NCBI RefSeq assembly: GCF_010672455.1
Contig: NZ_JAAHGO010000065.1
Coordinates: 1 to 51,912 of the forward strand
DNA length: 51,912 bases
Source: Okeania sp. SIO2C9
GTDB taxonomy: Bacteria > Cyanobacteriota > Cyanobacteriia > Cyanobacteriales > Microcoleaceae
Direction: 5' to 3'
A model generated the notes under the pieces. It saw only the letters and a program-made list of their open reading frames with translations. It was not told the DNA's origin and searched no databases. Below are positions 48,406 to 51,912 of this stretch, in pieces (within the stretch, counting starts at the first letter, position 1; each line of letters opens with the position of its first letter). Both the position numbers and the translations under genes were made by a program.

Positions 48406-48717
48406 TATTTTTTTTGAGAAATTTATAGCTTGTTTTAGGAGTCAGGAATCAGAAAATAGTTAGAGTAGTTTAATCTTTTAAATATTGTCAAGCCAATTTA
48501 TTAATCAAAGTAATCTTTGGGCTATAACATTTATGGGTCAATTTAATCTTTGAACTTTTTTTTACTAGGTAATATAGCTACGCTAGGCTACGCCAACATA
48601 ATCTTGATCGCTGAATTTTATAGTTAGTAATTGGGATTGACTCATAATTGCTTTATTGAAAAAATGATTACTTTAAATTATAGTATAGTAATAATCAAAT
48701 TCAACTAATTGATTAAA
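48406..48717. other. Spacer upstream of the membrane kinase
   Basis: No gene. It includes AGGAGTCAGGAATCAG and a GCTACGCTAGGCTACGCCAA repeat near 48580. It should contain the kinase promoter on the minus strand. Confidence 0.45.
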
Positions 48718-48937
48718 CGTAAGCATTTCCTGCGGAATGCTGCACAAACAGCTATTAGCTGTCAGTTCTCAGCTCTCATAAGGGGGTTTAAATAAATATA
48801 GACTTTAAAGCCAGTTTTTGTAGTAAGTATAAATTATAACTTAATTAGTAAAGCTTTTATCTAAAACTAAAAGCAATAGCTTATGACTGATAGCTGACGG
48901 CTGTTTGCGCAGCATTCCGGAGGAAATGCTTACGATT
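48718..48937. repeat. 220-bp foldback element with long inverted repeats
   Basis: Left arm CGTAAGCATTTCCTGCGGAA, TGCTGCACAAACAGCTATTA, GCTGTCAG is mirrored by CTGATAGCTGACGGCTGTTT, GCGCAGCATTCCGGAGGAAA, TGCTTACG, an imperfect inverted repeat of about 45 bp. The middle has no coding capacity. The flanks GATTAAA/GATTAAA suggest a short target duplication. Its arm contains the 21-nt core found alone in TnpB genes. Confidence 0.85.
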
Positions 48938-48962
48938 AAACAGTTTTTTTTGTGACAAAAAT

Positions 48963-49193
48963 ATGGTCACATATTACTACACAAATAAATATATGCTAAC
49001 TAATATTAATATTGACGAAAAACTCCTTGAGGAAGCCCTAGCTTTGAGCGACTATTCCACAGTAAATCTATTGATAGAAGCAGCTTTGCATGAATATATT
49101 CAACGTCGCAAACAATTGAAAGTATTAGAATTATTTGGTACTATCGACTATAAGGAAAATTATGATTATAAGCAACAAAGAAAAAAAATATGA
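48963..49193 (+). CDS. vapB: VapB-type antitoxin
   Basis: A VapB_2/DUF2191-type antitoxin. The likely true start is the ATG at 48993 (MLTNINIDEKLLEEALALSD), because the ten residues before it are atypical; the longer frame is kept for completeness. The N-terminal ribbon-helix-helix part (NINIDEKLLEEALALSDYS, LIEAALHEYIQRRKQ) binds operator DNA, and the C-terminal tail (LFGTIDYKENYDYKQ) would block the toxin. Overlaps vapC by 4 nt (ATGA), the classical coupled arrangement. A foldback element sits 25 nt upstream of the first ATG and may carry or disturb the promoter. Confidence 0.88.
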   Translation: MVTYYYTNKYMLTNINIDEKLLEEALALSDYSTVNLLIEAALHEYIQRRKQLKVLELFGTIDYKENYDYKQQRKKI

Positions 49194-49768
49194 ATGTTGT
49201 AGTTGACACTTCTTTTTGGTCTCTTGCATTGCGACGCAATAGACCAAATGATGTAATTTATATCATTAATAAATTGCGAAATTTGATTACAGATGGACGA
49301 GTCATTTTACTAGGAGTAATTCGTCAGGAAGTGCTATCAGGAATTCGCTATCAGGAACAATTTATTCGATTACGAGAATACCTGCGTGCTTTTTCTGACT
49401 TACAATTAACAACTGAAGATTATGAACTAGCAGCAGAATTTTTTAATACCTGTCGTAGTCATGGTATTCAAGGTTCAAATACTAATTTTTTAATTTGTGC
49501 AGTGGCTCATCATGGTGGTTACAGTATTTTTACCGAAAAATTGTGCTTTAAAGCCTCCCCTTTTAAGGGGATAATAAGCGGTCGGGGGATGGCGAGGTCT
49601 CCTCGCCATATCCAATGGACTCCTGTGAAGAAAAATTTTCATCTCTTTGTCAATCCTCTTCTTTCAAGGAGAGGTAATTATTCATTATTCATTATTCATT
49701 ATTCATTATTGAATACCGATAAATATTTTGATTATTTTCGGTCGTATATTCCAGTTATTTTGTATTAG
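49190..49768 (+). CDS. vapC: VapC PIN-domain toxin with a 61-residue in-frame repeat insertion
   Basis: A PIN ribonuclease toxin. MNVVVDTSFWSLAL carries the first Asp, LLGVIRQEVLSGI the Glu, and GIQGSNTNFLICAVAH the third site, where Asp is replaced by Asn (NTNF). The expected end, FTTDKYFDYF, is split: SIFTE is followed by 183 nt of dispersed repeat and then NTDKYFDYFRSYIPVILY resumes in frame. The duplicated TACCGA at 49531 and 49714 marks the insertion. The normal family length of about 130 residues becomes 192. With one catalytic Asp lost and the last acidic residue displaced, it is probably inactive, though the insertion has no stop codon. Confidence 0.85.
   Translation: MNVVVDTSFWSLALRRNRPNDVIYIINKLRNLITDGRVILLGVIRQEVLSGIRYQEQFIRLREYLRAFSDLQLTTEDYELAAEFFNTCRSHGIQGSNTNFLICAVAHHGGYSIFTEKLCFKASPFKGIISGRGMARSPRHIQWTPVKKNFHLFVNPLLSRRGNYSLFIIHYSLLNTDKYFDYFRSYIPVILY
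49532..49714 (+). repeat. 183-bp dispersed repeat within vapC
   Basis: AAAGCCTCCCCTTTTAAGGG, a GGCGAGGTCTCCTCGCC hairpin, CAATCCTCTTCTTTCAAGGA, GAGGTAATTATTCATTATTC and further TTCATTA units. Flanked by direct TACCGA. The family also appears near 8611, 15885, 28975, 30755, 31025 and 35200. Confidence 0.85.
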
Positions 49769-49870
49769 ATATTTCTGCAAATTAAAGATTTTTTTTCAAA
49801 TATTTGTAGAGAGGTTGGATGCAACATTCCTGCATTAGTGTATAGTAATAATCAAATTTAACTAATTATA

Positions 49871-50086
49871 TTGATGATGTTAAATTCTGAACTGTTTGTT
49901 CAACTTAAACAATTATCCCGTGGAGATAAATTTCAAATCATCCAATTTTTAATTGCTGATTTTGCACAAAAAGAAGGGTTAAAACTATTAGATAATAATC
50001 AGGTTGATCGTACTTTGTATCCTCATAATTATTCTGATGCAGCCGATAAATTAATGAGTTTATTAGAACAAAAAGAAGGGAAATAA
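49871..50086 (+). CDS. Small antitoxin-like protein
   Basis: A 71-residue protein (LNSELFVQLKQLSRGDKFQI, IQFLIADFAQKEGLKLLD, NYSDAADKLMSLLEQKEGK). Similar short proteins, as I recall, are numerous in cyanobacteria and usually precede a toxin gene, acting as type II antitoxin-like partners. No intact toxin follows here: the next frame is a fragment. The sequence TAGTAATAATCAAATTTAACTAATT before it duplicates the one upstream of the foldback element near 48690, hinting at a shared promoter region. Confidence 0.6.
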   Translation: MMMLNSELFVQLKQLSRGDKFQIIQFLIADFAQKEGLKLLDNNQVDRTLYPHNYSDAADKLMSLLEQKEGK

Positions 50087-50202
50087 AATGCAGAATGCTA
50101 AAAGATTTTCCTTTTCTGTCTTAAATTGAAATAAAGTTGAAATTGTCAGCATGATAGGCTCTTAATGAACTTAAACAACTAATAGAGGCATAGACAAAAA
50201 AT

Positions 50203-50361
50203 ATGAGCATGATATCTTTTCAGGAAATTATAGATTCTATTGAAAAACTTTCTATTGATGAGCAAGATTCTTTCCCACTAGCTGAAACCAGAGGCACATT
50301 ACTGGGTAGAGGTTGTATTTGTGGAGAATTCCTATTACGAATTAATATTCTTAGAATTTAA
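50203..50361 (+). pseudogene. Antitoxin-like N-terminal fragment
   Basis: The frame MSMISFQEIIDSIEKLSIDE then QDSFPLAETRG; the first 26 residues look like the helical start of a family that reads xxIxxIxxLSxDEQ, after which the sequence diverges into repeat DNA (CCACTAGCTGAAACCAGA, repeated at 50476). Probably dead. Confidence 0.55.
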
Positions 50362-50475
50362 CTCCCCAAACCATCCTACTTTTGCAGCTTTTCGCATAAT
50401 TTTATATGTTTCCCGCTCTGCCTTTTGCCACTCTCCTGCTTCCAAAAAAATCTCGCAACTCACGATAGTTAACCC
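50362..50475 (-). pseudogene. GUN4-domain fragment
   Basis: With one T removed, the minus strand reads YRELRDFLEAGEWQKAERET then YKIMRKAAKVGWFGE, close to the LRxLLxAGxWKEADxETxxxM core of GUN4 domains. GUN4 modules bind tetrapyrroles or act as adaptors in cyanobacterial kinase and NTPase proteins. Only about 35 residues remain. Confidence 0.6.
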
Positions 50476-50507
50476 CACTAGCTGAAACCAGAAGCAGTCG
50501 CCATTAC

Positions 50508-50605
50508 TGTATTTGACATATCAAAAGCTTAAAACTCAGACAACGCCAGATTTTTCCTTCTCTGGTAAATAACTAAACGCCTTCTACCTTCTGCTATACC
50601 ATGTT
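50508..50605. repeat. Dispersed CTCAGACAACGCC repeat
   Basis: GACATATCAAAAGCTTAAAA, CTCAGACAACGCCAGATTTT, TCCTTCT, with CGCCTTCTACCTTCTGCTATA further on. Related copies occur near 2430, 6765, 18900, 33470 and 41655, in both orientations, often next to AGAAGGAAGAAGG tracts. Confidence 0.75.
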
Positions 50606-50618
50606 GTCCTCACCATTC

Positions 50619-51671
50619 CTATTGAACAAATGTGTCTATATGTCCAAATAAGTGATTGATGATTTCTGCATCTGTATATGGATTGAGCAAAACTGCCCGC
50701 AGCCAGCAATGCTCACGATATATTGGAAGTGATAAAAAAGTATTACCCTTTTGCAACAAATACACTTGTAAGTCTGAGTTCCATTTATCCCAATCGTTAT
50801 CAGAAATCCAAGAAGGTATACCACGAAAGCAAACAAGATTTGTTTCTGGCTCACCAGTTGTTTCCAAAAAAGGGCGTTTTCTGACTTGCTGCATAAAGTA
50901 GTCGGTCAGTAAGTAACTCTCCTCAATAAGTTGATTGTAACCACTCTTACCAATATGCTGAAGTGATAGCCAGAACTTCAAAACTTCGGCATGGCGAGTA
51001 CCTTGAACGCTTACTTCACCTAAATTAATAAAGTCTCCAGAGTCACGCATATAGGGTGCTGGAATTTGAAAAGCTTTTGTGAGAGTTGCCATATCCCTAA
51101 ACAAAACCATTGCACAGGTCTTTGCCACATATAACCACTTTTGCGGATTGAATGTAATTGAGTCGCTCTGTTCAATACCTGTTAATCGTTGACGTTGATT
51201 TTCCGACAAAATCAATGCACCCCCACTAAGCATAACTCCACCTGCTTGTTTACCTAAACCAAACAGAGTTGCAAATTCTTTGAGTAAATGAGACTCTAAA
51301 CGTGATAACAATGGGGACATTTCCAAACTTAACATATTATTATTCAGTGCTGCTGTGACCATCTCGCCCATGAAAGAAAGAGTAGTTGGTATGGAGTCCA
51401 TGTGCCCAATGAAAGCTGGATGTGCGGTGTTCATTGAGCTGACTAAAATGCTTTCTAGTTGTGCCAGCAACTTGCTTTCTGATATGGCAGTATCTGGGAT
51501 GGCAACTACTTCTGGAAGTTCCGTTATCTGTGGTAAAGGGGAATAATTACAAGCATTTTGGAGGTGAGTGAAAACAATCTCTAAAACTTGTTGAGCAACT
51601 TGCTCAACTTCAGCTTTGTTTTTCCCACGAGGGTCAATAAAAGCTGATAAAGGAATTTGTGATTGGTTCAT
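50619..51671 (-). CDS. PLP-dependent decarboxylase with a large internal deletion
   Basis: A 350-residue member of the group II decarboxylase family (glutamate, aspartate, aromatic and diaminobutyrate decarboxylases), normally about 480 residues. The N-terminal part is normal (HPAFIGHMDSIPTTLSFMGE, NNNMLSLEMSPLLSRLE, GVMLSGG) and the C-terminal part starts SENQRQRLTGIEQSDSITFN, PQKWLYV, keeping the PLP-binding Lys. Between SGG and SENQ about 130 residues are missing in frame: the TxSNLxAL phosphate-binding part, the stacking His and the HVDAAWGG segment. Catalysis is not expected. The C-terminal domain (GTRHAEVLKFWLSLQHIGKSG) is intact. Confidence 0.85.
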   Translation of the reverse strand: MNQSQIPLSAFIDPRGKNKAEVEQVAQQVLEIVFTHLQNACNYSPLPQITELPEVVAIPDTAISESKLLAQLESILVSSMNTAHPAFIGHMDSIPTTLSFMGEMVTAALNNNMLSLEMSPLLSRLESHLLKEFATLFGLGKQAGGVMLSGGALILSENQRQRLTGIEQSDSITFNPQKWLYVAKTCAMVLFRDMATLTKAFQIPAPYMRDSGDFINLGEVSVQGTRHAEVLKFWLSLQHIGKSGYNQLIEESYLLTDYFMQQVRKRPFLETTGEPETNLVCFRGIPSWISDNDWDKWNSDLQVYLLQKGNTFLSLPIYREHCWLRAVLLNPYTDAEIINHLFGHIDTFVQ

Positions 51672-51912
51672 AGGATATTGCTGATGAGACTATTTGGGAA
51701 AACACTTGGTAAATTTCAATAGTAAACGCATTTAGAAGATCCAGCCGTTGGTTTATTTTGTCTTTCTCTGAGAACTCTGACAGTAATATCAAATCCGTTT
51801 AATTCGGCACGTAAAAAATGTTCCATCTTCAACCATTACCAAATATTTCTCTCACTCCCCATCTCCCCATCTCCCCATCTCCCCATCTCCCCATCTCCCC
51901 ATCTCCCCATCT
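51672..51912. repeat. Spacer ending in a CCCCATCT tandem repeat
   Basis: No gene. From about 51855 to the window end the 8-bp unit CCCCATCT repeats at least six times and continues beyond the edge. The region before it should contain the decarboxylase promoter on the minus strand. Confidence 0.7.

Overview
The window looks like a filamentous cyanobacterium with an AT-rich, repeat-laden genome. The signs are HIP1 octamers (GCGATCGC) throughout, CP12, an F1 beta/epsilon operon standing apart from the other ATP synthase genes, minCDE in a cyanobacterial arrangement, WD40-kinase and TIR-AAA proteins, and wide intergenic spaces packed with heptamer-type and palindromic repeats. I cannot name the species from sequence alone; a marine non-heterocystous genus is a guess.

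Layout. 0.4-9.2 kb: housekeeping and hypothetical genes (coiled-coil protein, metallophosphoesterase, FIST sensor, CP12, DUF3177-like membrane protein, small conserved protein). 9.2-11.2 kb: atpC and the F1 beta gene on the minus strand. 11.4-15.3 kb: a graveyard of IS200/IS605 TnpB remnants invaded by smaller repeats. 16.3-18.7 kb: minE, minD, minC. 19.1-30.2 kb: two paralogous GNAT genes in the same orientation flank a 9-kb RNA island. 30.2-39.4 kb: a TROVE/Ro60-like gene with decayed duplicated remains of the same block, a roughly 20-copy 83-bp tandem array inside an inverted-repeat-bounded element, a truncated TPR gene and a TnpB insertion. 40-48.4 kb: a TIR-AAA protein and two WD40 kinases around another shattered TnpB. 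49-51.7 kb: a VapBC locus whose toxin carries an in-frame repeat insertion, antitoxin and GUN4 fragments, and a decarboxylase with an internal deletion.

The RNA island is the most interesting part. It holds at least ten divergent tRNA genes (Leu-UAG, Met-CAU, Thr-UGU, Asp, Glu, Lys-UUU split by an IS remnant, Lys-CUU, Gly, Arg, Ala, His with a swollen T loop). Three near-identical promoter-like sites serve it, two of them followed by a sequence resembling the cyanobacterial rRNA-operon boxA (GAACCTTGAAAA). Interleaved are four RNAs, plus one decayed copy, built on one scaffold: a variable outer stem, an asymmetric internal loop (CCTAACTnnn / nTTGACTT), a short inner stem, then TACATAC. Each scaffold displays a different piece of translation machinery: a circularly permuted tRNA, a complete tRNA-Leu(CAA), a 23S sarcin-ricin loop fused to a GTPase-centre-like segment, an exact 20-nt 23S helix-71-region segment, and an unidentified two-hairpin module. 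About 2.6 kb downstream lies a TROVE+vWA protein of the Ro60/Rsr type. Bacterial Ro proteins bind Y RNAs, some of which (YrlA) carry a tRNA-like module. My inference is that this is a Ro / Y-RNA-like locus whose RNAs mimic several ribosomal and tRNA surfaces, perhaps as decoys or delivery guides. A NADAR protein, an HNH protein and an OLD-type ATPase + TOPRIM-like pair in the same island fit a conflict or RNA-damage theme.

The window also contains a natural experiment: two near-identical TnpB copies, one relatively clean and one riddled with small repeats, which gives empty-site and filled-site pairs for several miniature element families, including a 105-bp TA-duplicating MITE and a 21-nt insertion that keeps reading frame.
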